From: an uncultured Clostridia bacterium
GTDB taxonomy: Bacteria; Bacillota; Clostridia; Oscillospirales; Ruminococcaceae
DNA: 42,888 bases
Assembly (NCBI GenBank): GCA_937892655.1
Contig: CALBJC010000100.1
Location: forward strand, 1 to 42,888
Direction: 5' to 3'
Shown here: positions 15,360 through 22,836 of the stretch, one piece after another
How the letters are laid out: every line of letters starts with the position of its first letter
Numbering within the stretch: position 1 is the stretch's first letter
The notes under the pieces: model-generated
Told to the model about the DNA's origin: nothing
The model's input: only the letters and a program-made list of their open reading frames with translations
Databases searched by the model: none
Made by a program: the position numbers and the translations under genes

Positions 15360-16946
15360 ATGGCTAATGAAAATATTGAAAATGTAGTTACACCCGAAGA
15401 AGAGGGCATGACTGCAGAAGACATAAACATCTTAAAGAAGGTAAGGCTTGAAAAGCTTGATAACCTCAAGGCTTCAGGCAACAACCCTTATGAGATCACA
15501 AAGTTTGATGTTTCTTCTCACAATGCAGACCTGAGAAAGGCTTATGAAGAATTTGAAGCCCAGTGCAAGGAAAAAGCAGGCGATGATGAAGAAACGCTCA
15601 AGACTCTTTTAGAAGAAGGCAACTCAAAGATTATCACTATCGCCGGCAGAATCATGACATGGCGAGATATGGGTAAGGCAAACTTTATCGACGTTCGCGA
15701 TGCGTCTGACAGAATGCAGGTTTACGTTCGTATGAACGACATCGGGGAAGACGCTTTCAAGGAATTCAAGACATGGGATATCGGTGATATCGTTGGTGTT
15801 GAAGGCTTTGTTTTCAGAACAAGAAAGGGCGAGATCTCTATTCACGCAAAGAGCATAAAGCTCCTTTCAAAGTCACTTTTACCATTACCTGACAAGTGGC
15901 ACGGTCTTAAGGACCAGGATATGAGATACCGTCAGAGATATGTTGACCTTATCGTAAATCCTAACGTTTGCGATACATTCAGAAAGAGAAGCCAGATTTT
16001 AAGAGAAATCAGAGCTTATCTTGATAATATGGGCTATCTCGAGGTTGATACTCCGGTTCTCCATACTCTCGAAATCGGTGCTTCTGCAAGACCTTTTATC
16101 ACTCACCACAATACTCTTGATATGGATATGTATCTGAGAATTGAAACTGAACTTTACTTAAAGCGTCTTATCGTAGGCGGTTTTGAAAGAGTTTACGAGG
16201 TAGGCAGAATCTTCAGAAACGAAGGTATGGATACTTCTCACAACCCTGAATTTACTTCTGTTGAAATGTATCAGGCTTATACAGATTATCTCGGTATGAT
16301 GGATATCATCGAGGATATGTATAAGACTATCACAAGAAATGTTTGCGGCACTGATGTTATCACATATCAGGGCGTTGAGATCAATATGGGTAAGCCTTGG
16401 GAAAGACTTACAATGATCGAAGCTGTTGAAAAGTATGCAGGCGTTTCATATAACGACTGGGCAACCGATGAAGACGCAAGAGCCTGCGCAAAGGCAAAGG
16501 GCGTTGAGGTTGACGAGGGCGACAAGGCTACAAAGGGTCACGTTCTTATCGCATTCTTTGAAGCATTTGTTGAAGACAAGCTTGTTCAGCCAACAATTAT
16601 TTACGATTACCCTGTTGAAAACTCACCTCTTGCAAAGAGAAAGCCAACAGACCCTGCATTTACAGAAAGATTTGAATACTTCATCTACTGCAGAGAAATG
16701 GGTAACGCATTCTCCGAGCTTAACGACCCTATCGACCAGAAGGAAAGATTTGTTAAGCAGGTTGAAGCAAAGAGAGCTCAGGGCGCTAACGCTGAGGTTG
16801 ACGAAGACTTCGTTACAGCTCTCGAATACGGTCTTCCACCAACAGGCGGCTTAGGCTTCGGTCTTGACAGACTCGTAATGTTACTCACAGACTCTCCATC
16901 AATCAGAGATGTTCTGTTGTTCCCAACAATGAAACCAATTGAATAA
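15360..16946 (+). CDS. lysS: Lysyl-tRNA synthetase, class II
   Basis: This 528-residue enzyme charges tRNA-Lys. An N-terminal OB-fold anticodon-binding domain lies at about 90-185 (KIITIAGRIMTWRDMGKANF). The class II core follows: motif 1 near DTFRKRSQILREIRAYL, motif 2 FRNEGMDTSHNPEFTSVEM, motif 3 GGLGFGLDRLVMLL. Lysine-pocket residues typical of LysS (ENSPLAK, RFEYFIYCREMGNAF) are present. It carries about 25 extra acidic residues at the N terminus and an insertion near 65-85 compared with the roughly 500-residue norm. It starts 18 bases after greA. A terminator lies just downstream. Confidence 0.96.
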   Translation: MANENIENVVTPEEEGMTAEDINILKKVRLEKLDNLKASGNNPYEITKFDVSSHNADLRKAYEEFEAQCKEKAGDDEETLKTLLEEGNSKIITIAGRIMTWRDMGKANFIDVRDASDRMQVYVRMNDIGEDAFKEFKTWDIGDIVGVEGFVFRTRKGEISIHAKSIKLLSKSLLPLPDKWHGLKDQDMRYRQRYVDLIVNPNVCDTFRKRSQILREIRAYLDNMGYLEVDTPVLHTLEIGASARPFITHHNTLDMDMYLRIETELYLKRLIVGGFERVYEVGRIFRNEGMDTSHNPEFTSVEMYQAYTDYLGMMDIIEDMYKTITRNVCGTDVITYQGVEINMGKPWERLTMIEAVEKYAGVSYNDWATDEDARACAKAKGVEVDEGDKATKGHVLIAFFEAFVEDKLVQPTIIYDYPVENSPLAKRKPTDPAFTERFEYFIYCREMGNAFSELNDPIDQKERFVKQVEAKRAQGANAEVDEDFVTALEYGLPPTGGLGFGLDRLVMLLTDSPSIRDVLLFPTMKPIE

Positions 16947-16954
16947 CAACCCCA

Positions 16955-16981
16955 TCCCCGAGTAACCCTCGGGGATTTTTG
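16955..16981 (+). terminator. Terminator after lysS
   Basis: TCCCCGAG (16955-16962) pairs with CTCGGGGA (16968-16975) over TAACC, followed by TTTTTG. Confidence 0.92.
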
Positions 16982-16992
16982 TTTGCAAACTA

Positions 16993-17021
16993 TTGGTTTT
17001 GTTCTGATATTATGTTATAAT
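16993..17021 (+). promoter_or_regulatory. Candidate promoter for the Mrr-type gene
   Basis: TTGGTT (16993-16998), 17 bases, then a perfect TATAAT (17016-17021). The -35 is weak. Confidence 0.62.
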
Positions 17022-17080
17022 ATACATATCGTATTGCATCATCAATAATATGAATTTTATTTCAAAAGGTTGTGAGTATT

Positions 17081-17989
17081 GTGGTAAATTTGAAATCATT
17101 ATCATCTGAAGGAAAAATTGCATACTTAATTAAACCTATTCTGCGTGTTTTACAAGAAGCTGGTGGTCAGTTACAGCGTTCAGATATCAAAGAGCGAATA
17201 TCTGATTTAGATGATCAAATTGCTGAATTTGCCGAACTTGTTAAAAAATCCAGTAAAACTGGTAACACCTATAAAGAATTCAATTTCAAATTTAACTTTG
17301 CTATTAAAAACCTTTTCTTTATGGATTTGGTGACATATACTGACTCGTCGTCTATAACTTTAACCGAAAAAGGTCTATATATTGACATAGATAAAATTGA
17401 TGTTCAAAAGGAAATTATTGAACCATCGAAAAAATTCTGGGAAGAACTCAGCCAAAACAACAAGAAAAACAAAGCCGTAAACGTGAGCGATAGCGAAGAA
17501 GAAACTCAAGCAGAAGAAAAAATCAAAGATGATTTTAAAGAAACGTTGCTTGGTGCTATAGCTAAAATGAGCCCAAAGAAATTTGAAGCATTCTCTAGAG
17601 CTTTATTAAATCGTATGGGCGTAGAATTCACTGAAAAGGGAGTTCAGATTAGCAACGACGGTGGCATAGACGGCTATGGTTATCACATTGATGCCAATGA
17701 CTTCAGAACAACAAGAGTTGTAATTCAATGTAAGCGATATAATGTTGCCCCTGTATCCGAACCAGAAATCAATCAATTCTTAGGAGCTATGAACAAGTAT
17801 CAAGCCGACTATGGTGTGTTCATTACTAATGGAAGATTCACAAATGCCGCAAAAATTGCCGCAAGAGAAGGTTCTCCTATAACTTTAATCGATGGCAACG
17901 AATTAGTTCGTTTAGTTACTAGATACGAATTATATATAACACCTGTAAAAACTTACATATTAGATGATTTTTATAATAACGAAGAATAA
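17081..17989 (+). CDS. Mrr-type restriction endonuclease (type IV-like)
   Basis: This protein of about 302 residues has an N-terminal winged-helix-like part (IKPILRVLQEAGGQLQRSD) and a charged linker (about 125-165). The C-terminal Mrr catalytic domain shows MSPKKFEAFSRALL, GGIDGYG with D197, and the Q-x-K pair Q216/K218 in IQCKRY, a PD-(D/E)xK nuclease core. Mrr proteins cut methylated foreign DNA. No methyltransferase is adjacent. The start is uncertain: GTG 17081 has AAAGG eleven bases upstream; GTG 17072 would add three residues but is almost on top of that site. Codons (AAA for Lys, CGT/CGA with AGA) differ from lysS next door, suggesting acquisition. It is flanked by terminators as a single-gene unit. 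Confidence 0.83.
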   Translation: MVNLKSLSSEGKIAYLIKPILRVLQEAGGQLQRSDIKERISDLDDQIAEFAELVKKSSKTGNTYKEFNFKFNFAIKNLFFMDLVTYTDSSSITLTEKGLYIDIDKIDVQKEIIEPSKKFWEELSQNNKKNKAVNVSDSEEETQAEEKIKDDFKETLLGAIAKMSPKKFEAFSRALLNRMGVEFTEKGVQISNDGGIDGYGYHIDANDFRTTRVVIQCKRYNVAPVSEPEINQFLGAMNKYQADYGVFITNGRFTNAAKIAAREGSPITLIDGNELVRLVTRYELYITPVKTYILDDFYNNEE

Positions 17990-17996
17990 TGCTTTT

Positions 17997-18032
17997 ACCC
18001 CTCACAAAAGTGAGGGGTTGTTTTATTTTTTT
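17997..18032 (+). terminator. Terminator after the Mrr-type gene
   Basis: ACCCCTCAC (17997-18005) pairs with GTGAGGGGT (18010-18018) over AAAA, followed by TTGTTTTATTTTTTT. Confidence 0.92.
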
Positions 18033-18045
18033 GATGTGGTATAAT
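18018..18045 (+). promoter_or_regulatory. Candidate promoter for the 18106-19504 operon
   Basis: TTGTTT (18018-18023), 16 bases, TATAAT (18040-18045). The -35 overlaps the terminator T tract. The leader would be about 55 bases. Confidence 0.5.
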
Positions 18046-18105
18046 TGGGATAGGGTTTATGGATTTCTTTGAGAGAAATATTTTAGAACAAACGGAGGAG
18101 AGTTT

Positions 18106-18357
18106 ATGCTCAGTATTATTTTAGGTGAGCTGGTTCTATATGGCTTACCGGTGGCGATTGTTATATTCTTTGTTGTAGCACTTGTTCGATTTATGGCTGC
18201 AAAAAGCAAGAACAAAAAGGCAGAGGGCACATTTTCGGCAGATGAGATGAAAAAGAGAAAAATAACACTTATTGTGGCATCAATTCTGGCGGCTGCTCTG
18301 CTTTTGTTCATTATAGGGCTTATTGCGCTTATGTTTTTAGCCGTAGCGTATATGTAG
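18106..18357 (+). CDS. Small membrane protein, unknown function
   Basis: This 83-residue protein has two hydrophobic helices (about 4-31 and 52-83) joined by a basic and polar loop (AAKSKNKKAEGTFSADEMKKRKI). I do not recognise the family. CGGAGGAG lies upstream of ATG 18106. A 46-residue membrane peptide gene starts ten bases after its stop, then the PstS-like gene, so the three are very likely one transcript. It may be a partner of the anchored binding protein. Confidence 0.72.
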   Translation: MLSIILGELVLYGLPVAIVIFFVVALVRFMAAKSKNKKAEGTFSADEMKKRKITLIVASILAAALLLFIIGLIALMFLAVAYM

Positions 18358-18367
18358 GGTGAGCGCT

Positions 18368-18508
18368 ATGAAGGACAAGATATTTTACCGACTGCTTTTT
18401 GCGGTTTTAGGCATTTGCACAGCGCTGACTCTGGCGCACTTTATTTACATAGCCTACGCTTATAACCACTGCTCTATTATCTATTTTATCGGAAAGGAGC
18501 TGTGGTAA
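18368..18508 (+). CDS. 46-residue membrane peptide, unknown function
   Basis: ATG 18368 to TAA 18508 encodes a peptide starting MKDKIFYRLLFAVLG and ending IYFIGKELW. One hydrophobic helix (about residues 6-34) is followed by a short polar end. AGGGTGAG precedes the ATG, and the stop codon abuts the next start (ATG 18509), so the spacing is exactly that of a coupled gene. The internal Shine-Dalgarno AAGGAG for the next gene lies in its last codons. The small size makes the call less certain, but position and ribosome sites support translation. Confidence 0.62.
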   Translation: MKDKIFYRLLFAVLGICTALTLAHFIYIAYAYNHCSIIYFIGKELW

Positions 18509-19504
18509 ATGGATCGCAAAAAGCTTAAAAATCAGCTTCTGATTATTTTTCTGATTATTTTTATTTTTGGCATTTTCAACTTTTTTGCATATCAGTTTAT
18601 GACAAAACGCCTTGCCAACAATTTCAGCGGCGCTACGCAAGCGCAGATGATTGACGTTAAAAGCTATCTGCCTTTTGAGGAAGGCTCTGACCTGCCTGAC
18701 ATTGACACAGATATGCTCATTACAGACAATCTGCCTGTACTCGATGGTGCGGCGGCACTTGTTCCTGTATATGCGGCAATTATTGATAACATTTACCCTG
18801 AGGGCTGTGTTACATACGAGGGTGGAGAGTTTTCTGACGATAATTTCTATGGCGAAAACTTTGCGCCTGACAGCGCTATGCAATACAAAAACACCGTTCG
18901 CGGTTATCAGGCTATTGTTGACGGTACAACTGATATTCTCTTTTGTGCCGCACCGTCTGCGGACCAGAAGAAGTATGCAGAGGATAAGGGCGTTGAGCTT
19001 GTATATGTGCCCGTTGGGCTTGAAGGGTTTGTTTTCTTTGTAAATAAGGAAAATCCAGTTGATAACCTTTCAGCACAGCAGATTCGTCAGATTTATTCAG
19101 GCGAGATTACAAACTGGGAGGATGTCGGCGGCGCTGACAGAATTATAAACCCCGTTACCCGTTTAGCGGGCAGCGGTAGCCAGACCGCCTTTGAAAACTT
19201 TATGGGCGATTACAAAATCGGTAGAAAATCACCTTTTGCATTACTTGGCGCTTCGCTCGGATTTTCTTTTCGATATTACATGGATGGCATTGTTGAAAAC
19301 GATGCTGTAAAAATGCTCTCGCTAAACGGCGTTTATCCATCGGCTGAAAACATCAAAAACCGCAGTTATCCTATCGTTGCACAGTTCTATGCTATATACA
19401 GAAAGGATAATGATAACGAGAATATACAAAAGGTTATCGATTGGCTGTTGACTGATGAGGGTCAGACGCTTATTGAAGAATGCGGTTATGTAAGAATAAA
19501 CTAA
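18509..19504 (+). CDS. PstS-like substrate-binding protein with N-terminal membrane anchor
   Basis: This 331-residue protein has an N-terminal hydrophobic helix (about 10-30) after basic residues, without a lipobox Cys, so it is probably membrane-anchored. From about residue 75 it has the phosphate-binding-protein fold: LDGAAALVPVYAAI, TTDILFCAAPSADQ, GLEGFVFFVNKENP, IRQIYSGEITNW and GSGSQTAFENF, the last a phosphate-contact loop. PstS proteins bind phosphate for the Pst importer, but no pstCAB or phoU is present here. Its neighbours are two tiny membrane proteins, so a sensing or adaptor role is possible. A terminator follows. Confidence 0.8.
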   Translation: MDRKKLKNQLLIIFLIIFIFGIFNFFAYQFMTKRLANNFSGATQAQMIDVKSYLPFEEGSDLPDIDTDMLITDNLPVLDGAAALVPVYAAIIDNIYPEGCVTYEGGEFSDDNFYGENFAPDSAMQYKNTVRGYQAIVDGTTDILFCAAPSADQKKYAEDKGVELVYVPVGLEGFVFFVNKENPVDNLSAQQIRQIYSGEITNWEDVGGADRIINPVTRLAGSGSQTAFENFMGDYKIGRKSPFALLGASLGFSFRYYMDGIVENDAVKMLSLNGVYPSAENIKNRSYPIVAQFYAIYRKDNDNENIQKVIDWLLTDEGQTLIEECGYVRIN

Positions 19505-19509
19505 ATTTT

Positions 19510-19541
19510 GCCTTCCAGAAAGTATTCTGGGAGGCTTTTTT
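19510..19541 (+). terminator. Terminator after the PstS-like gene
   Basis: GCCTTCCAGAA (19510-19520) pairs with TTCTGGGAGGC (19525-19535), with one G-U pair, over AGTA. A TTTTTT tract follows. Confidence 0.9.
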
Positions 19542-19542
19542 A

Positions 19543-19571
19543 TTGACAATCGGGGTTTCTGGGTTTATAAT
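19543..19571 (+). promoter_or_regulatory. Consensus sigma-A promoter for the TetR-led operon
   Basis: TTGACA (19543-19548), 17 bases, TATAAT (19566-19571). It is a perfect promoter, immediately behind the terminator, and probably drives 19615-24397. Confidence 0.92.
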
Positions 19572-19590
19572 GTAACTAACGTTATGTAAC
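19572..19590 (+). promoter_or_regulatory. Probable TetR operator at the transcription start
   Basis: Just after the -10, a perfect 8-bp palindrome TAACGTTA (19577-19584) is flanked by GTAAC on both sides (19572-19576 and 19586-19590). It covers the expected +1, a usual place for an autoregulatory TetR site. Confidence 0.6.
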
Positions 19591-19614
19591 ACTTGTTGCA
19601 GATAGGAGATAGTT

Positions 19615-20226
19615 ATGCCGCCAAAAGCAAAATATACAAGAGAAGAAATTATAGATATAGCTTTAGAGCTTGCCGCTGAAAAGGGGATAGAAGCACTTAC
19701 TGCAAGAGAGTTAGCAGGCGCACTTAATACTTCGACAAGACCGATATTTACTGCGTTTATTTCTATGGATGAGGTAGCGCACGAGGTAAGAAAGGCCGCA
19801 TTGAAAAAATACGAGGCGTATGCAAAAGCGGCAGAAGGTTTTACACCCGTTTACAAGGCGCTCGGGGTACAGATGGTTAAGTTTGCAAAGGAAAACCCGA
19901 AGCTTTACAGACTTTTGTTTATGTCGCAAAAGCCTGAGGCCAGAAGCTTTGACGATGTTTTTGCAAATCTCGGCTATATAGCCAACCTCTGCGTTGAGGT
20001 TATTGGACGTGATTACGGACTGAGTAATGATGACGCAAAGCTGCTTTTCAAGCATAACTGGATAAACACCTATGCATTGGGCGCACTTATCGCTACAAAG
20101 GTCTGCGATTTTACAGAAGAAGAAATTCAGGATATATTAAGCAGAGAGTTTGTTGCAATGCTGACACTTATAAAGTCGGGTAAGGTGAAGGACTGCACAA
20201 CTATTCCGACAAAGCAGGGAGAATAA
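19615..20226 (+). CDS. TetR/AcrR-family transcriptional repressor
   Basis: This 203-residue protein has the TetR N-terminal helix-turn-helix: YTREEIIDIALELAAEKGIE followed by LTARELAGALNTSTRPIF. The C-terminal ligand domain includes the WHG-type region (YRLLFMSQ, HNWINTYALGALI). The family represses its own promoter until a ligand binds. The palindrome over the start site makes autoregulation likely. It heads a run of ten genes with 1-11 base gaps or overlaps. The ligand is unknown. Confidence 0.9.
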   Translation: MPPKAKYTREEIIDIALELAAEKGIEALTARELAGALNTSTRPIFTAFISMDEVAHEVRKAALKKYEAYAKAAEGFTPVYKALGVQMVKFAKENPKLYRLLFMSQKPEARSFDDVFANLGYIANLCVEVIGRDYGLSNDDAKLLFKHNWINTYALGALIATKVCDFTEEEIQDILSREFVAMLTLIKSGKVKDCTTIPTKQGE

Positions 20227-20227
20227 T

Positions 20228-20893
20228 ATGAAAATTGAAAACAACATTATAAAACATTATCTTAAAAATGTATACTTTATCACGGGTACAGCATATGCGG
20301 GAAAATCGACAATGGTTAAGATGCTCTCAGACAGATTTGATATGATTTTCTGTGGTGAAAATTATCACAGCGAGATTTCTGATATTGTGGCAACTGCCGA
20401 CGCACAGCCTGACATTTGCTTTGTAAACAATATGGCTGATTGGAAGGAGTTTGTAACTCGCTCACCTGAAGAATATGAGCGATGGATTTTCAGTGTTGGA
20501 AAAGAGGCGGCTGAATTTGAGGTTGCAAAGCTGATTTCTCTGCCACGCGACAGGAAGGTTATTGTTGATACAAATATTCCATTGGAGATACTCAAAGAAA
20601 TTTCAGATTATAATCATGTAGCGGTTATGCTATCACCGCAGTCGATGAGCGTTGAGCGATTTTTTGACCGCGATGACCCTGAAAAGCAGTTTATTCTGAG
20701 CGTTATTGACAGCTGTGAAAATTCAGCCGAGGTAATGGAAAACTACAAAAAAGGGCTTTCGCTTATAAACAGCAAAAAGCATTATGATGAGCTTTTAAAC
20801 AGCGGATTTTTTACAGTTGTAAGAGAAGACTCAACCGCTGATACCAAAGAAGAGGTTTTTGAAAAAATCGCAAGACATTTTAAGCTTTTGTAA
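20228..20893 (+). CDS. P-loop nucleotide-binding protein (kinase-like)
   Basis: This 221-residue protein has a Walker A motif at G20-T28 (GTAYAGKST) after a hydrophobic strand (VYFIT), and a Walker B-like strand KVIVDTNIP (about 115). The rest is helical, with a possible lid (SVERFFDRDDPEKQF). This is the plan of small AAA_33/shikimate-kinase-like NTPases that phosphorylate small molecules. The substrate is unknown. It starts one base after the TetR stop. Neighbours are acetyltransferases, which hints at a modification or resistance role, but that is speculation. Confidence 0.72.
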   Translation: MKIENNIIKHYLKNVYFITGTAYAGKSTMVKMLSDRFDMIFCGENYHSEISDIVATADAQPDICFVNNMADWKEFVTRSPEEYERWIFSVGKEAAEFEVAKLISLPRDRKVIVDTNIPLEILKEISDYNHVAVMLSPQSMSVERFFDRDDPEKQFILSVIDSCENSAEVMENYKKGLSLINSKKHYDELLNSGFFTVVREDSTADTKEEVFEKIARHFKLL

Positions 20894-20907
20894 AAGAGGT
20901 GGATTCT

Positions 20908-21411
20908 ATGTTGAGATTAAGACCGTTTAAGAATAGTGACGCTGAGTTTATTGTAAAGTGGATAACCGACGAAAAGCAGTTTTATATGTGGAGTGCAGGG
21001 AGATTCGGGGAATTTCCGCTTGACGCAAAAAGGCTTTGCGAGCATTATGAGAAAAGTGGCGATAACTTTTTTACATTTACCGCATTTGATGAAAACGGCG
21101 TTGCGGGGCATCTGATTATAAGATTTTTAGATGACAAGAAGGAAGAAGCAAGGCTTGGGTTTATTATTGTTGACAGCAAGATAAGGGGCAAGGGCTACGG
21201 ACATAAGATGATTGAGCTTGCAATTAAATACTGCTTTGAAATACTGATGGTTTCAAAGGTTTCGCTTGGAGTTTTTGACAATAATCCTAACGCTTACAAC
21301 TGCTACAAGGCTTGTGGGCTGAAAGAAACGGGCGGCACCTGGCAGATAAAGCTGATGGGCGAGGACTGGAACTGTATTGAAATGGCGATAGAGAAGGATG
21401 AGTATATATGA
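20908..21411 (+). CDS. GNAT-family N-acetyltransferase (RimJ/RimL-like)
   Basis: This 167-residue protein has the GNAT fold: LRLRPFKNSDAEFIVKWI at the start, strand 4 ARLGFIIVDSKIRGKGYG with the acetyl-CoA pyrophosphate loop (RGKGYG), and the C-terminal FDNNPNAYNCYKACGLKETG. The motif order is that of RimJ/RimL-like enzymes acting on amino groups; the acceptor is not known. ATG 20908 follows AGAGGTGG (20896-20902 region). Its stop overlaps the next start by four bases (21408-21411). Confidence 0.87.
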   Translation: MLRLRPFKNSDAEFIVKWITDEKQFYMWSAGRFGEFPLDAKRLCEHYEKSGDNFFTFTAFDENGVAGHLIIRFLDDKKEEARLGFIIVDSKIRGKGYGHKMIELAIKYCFEILMVSKVSLGVFDNNPNAYNCYKACGLKETGGTWQIKLMGEDWNCIEMAIEKDEYI

Positions 21412-21842
21412 ATTTTAAAATTAAAGAAGAAAGACTGACAGCAAGCGAGTATATCGAGTTTTTAAAGCACACCGATTTAGGCTCACAGTATCCGAAGGAG
21501 CGTTTTGAAAAAAGAATTGAAACTCTTGTAAAGAGCGTTTCTATAAGCCTTGTTGCAAGAGATGAATATGGAAATATAATCGGCGTTTGCTTTGGTATTA
21601 CAGATTTTGCATACTGGCTTTTTATGACGGATCTCGGCGTTGTAAGAGAATGGGTAGGCAAGGGCGTAGGAAAGGCTCTTGTTAAAAAGCTGCATGAGGT
21701 AGCAGGCGGCGAAAAGGATATTATTATGTATACCTGCGCTAATGAAAACGCTGTTGGGTTTTATGAAAAGCTTGGCATGACAAGACCGCAGGATATGATG
21801 AGCTACAATAAAATTGAGTGGACGGATTTTGTTGTTGAGTAA
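21408..21842 (+). CDS. GNAT-family N-acetyltransferase
   Basis: This 144-residue protein is a compact GNAT: the strand YGNIIGVCFGITD, then LGVVREWVGKGVGKALV with the acetyl-CoA loop, then YTCANENAVGFYEKLGM. It ends MMSYNKIEWTDFVVE. Start ATG overlaps the previous stop. The last 46 bases and the ribosome site of the next gene recur, slightly changed, after the TfoX-like gene at 22470-22524, evidence that a second copy of this gene once lay there. Confidence 0.87.
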   Translation: MNFKIKEERLTASEYIEFLKHTDLGSQYPKERFEKRIETLVKSVSISLVARDEYGNIIGVCFGITDFAYWLFMTDLGVVREWVGKGVGKALVKKLHEVAGGEKDIIMYTCANENAVGFYEKLGMTRPQDMMSYNKIEWTDFVVE

Positions 21843-21851
21843 GGAGCAAAA
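21797..21851 (+). repeat. Direct repeat copy A: GNAT gene 3' end
   Basis: About 55 bases covering the last codons, stop and downstream ribosome site of the 21408 GNAT gene. It matches 22470-22524 with about six mismatches by eye. Confidence 0.85.
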
Positions 21852-21852
21852 A

Positions 21853-22185
21853 ATGAACGAGCAGATAAAAGCACATATCGAGAAATTCTCAGAAGAAATA
21901 AAGGATATGTTTTCAAACCTAAGACAGCTGATTTTTGACAGCACAAGCGCTGAAATTGATGAGGTTTTATGGGCAAGGCTGCCTAGCTACAACGTGGGCG
22001 ATAAGTTTGTAAGGCTTATCCCTTTTGGCGACCATATAAATGTAGAAGCAGTGGCAATATTAAATCACAAGGACAAGCTCTCAGGCTTTAAAATTACGCC
22101 AAAGGGAATGCTGCAGATTTTTGTAAAGCAGGAAATCCCGAGTGAGATTTTACTGCAGATATTTAAAGAAACTTTGGGAGAATAG
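21853..22185 (+). CDS. DUF1801 (YdhG-like) protein
   Basis: This 110-residue soluble protein carries the DUF1801 pattern: the LRQLIFDSTSAEIDEVLWARLPSY start, FVRLIPFGDHINVEA, and FKITPKGMLQIFVKQEIP. The fold is frataxin-like and the function is not established. ATG 21853 is chosen because AAGGAG (21841-21846) overlaps the preceding stop; in-frame codons upstream lie inside the GNAT gene. It is followed two bases later by the TfoX-like gene. Confidence 0.78.
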   Translation: MNEQIKAHIEKFSEEIKDMFSNLRQLIFDSTSAEIDEVLWARLPSYNVGDKFVRLIPFGDHINVEAVAILNHKDKLSGFKITPKGMLQIFVKQEIPSEILLQIFKETLGE

Positions 22186-22187
22186 CT

Positions 22188-22484
22188 ATGGCAACATCAA
22201 AAGAATATCTCGCATTTATTACAGAACAGTTATCGCTGATTGATGGGATAAGCTTTAGACAGATGATGGGAGAATACATATTTTATCATCACGGAAAAAT
22301 TGCGGCATACCTATGCGACAACAGACTTCTGGTAAAGCCTGTTAAGAGTGCTTTGGCACTTATGCCGACAGCACGACTTGAGCCACCTTATGAAGGAGCA
22401 AAGGATATGCTTTTGGTTGACAATGTTGATGACAGGGAGTTTTTGAAAACGCTGTTTGAGCAGATGTTTGATGAGCTACAATAA
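22188..22484 (+). CDS. TfoX N-terminal domain protein
   Basis: This 98-residue protein has the TfoX/Sxy N-terminal pattern: ISFRQMMGEYIFYHHGKIAAYL, LLVKPVKSA, and LEPPYEGAKDMLLV. In proteobacteria full-length TfoX/Sxy controls competence; stand-alone N domains in Firmicutes have no known role. Its last five codons (FDELQ) and stop run in a different frame through a relic of a GNAT gene end (22470-22515), so the 3' end may have been created by that rearrangement. Spacing to the previous gene is two bases. Confidence 0.8.
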   Translation: MATSKEYLAFITEQLSLIDGISFRQMMGEYIFYHHGKIAAYLCDNRLLVKPVKSALALMPTARLEPPYEGAKDMLLVDNVDDREFLKTLFEQMFDELQ

Positions 22485-22524
22485 AATTGAATGGACAGAC
22501 TTTGTTGTTGAATAAGGGGTAAAA
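22470..22524 (+). repeat. Direct repeat copy B: relic of a GNAT gene 3' end
   Basis: In the frame from ATG 22471 this encodes 14 residues and a stop (22513-22515) identical to the last 14 residues of the 21408 GNAT protein. The four differences within these codons are all synonymous. It overlaps the end of the TfoX-like gene in another frame. Confidence 0.85.
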
Positions 22525-22525
22525 T

Positions 22526-22825
22526 ATGCAAACAATACTTAAAAATTTTCTTGATGACAAAGGCAGGCTTACGGCTTTTCCGTCAAAAAGAAAAATGAAG
22601 CTTTACGCACTCTTGTATCTTGGGAGTAAGATTGAAGCGGATAGGGTATATACAGAAAAAGAACTAAATGAGCTTTTGAAAAGCTGGCACACTTTTTGTG
22701 ACCCGGCAACGCTCAGGCGTGAGCTTTATACTCACAAAATTTTAAACAGAAATCAAAACGGCAGTGAATACTATCTTGAAAAAGTTCAGCCGACAATTGA
22801 ACAGCTTGAGGCAAAATACGGGTAA
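22526..22825 (+). CDS. DUF2087 domain protein
   Basis: This 99-residue protein matches the DUF2087 pattern: the LKNFLDDKGRLTAFPSKRKMK start, YLGSKIEADRVYTEKELNELL, TLRRELYTHKILNRNQNGSEY. The domain is often attached to regulators, and its basic, helix-rich character suggests nucleic acid binding; this is inferred. The ribosome site AAGGGGT (22514-22520) comes from the duplicated segment. The DUF5131 gene starts eleven bases later. Confidence 0.8.
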   Translation: MQTILKNFLDDKGRLTAFPSKRKMKLYALLYLGSKIEADRVYTEKELNELLKSWHTFCDPATLRRELYTHKILNRNQNGSEYYLEKVQPTIEQLEAKYG

Positions 22826-22836
22826 GGAGTTATTGT

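Noticed and set aside
22471..22515. Functional 14-residue peptide gene at the relic GNAT end
   Set aside because: It equals only the last residues of a GNAT; with no upstream start signal it is better seen as a duplication relic.
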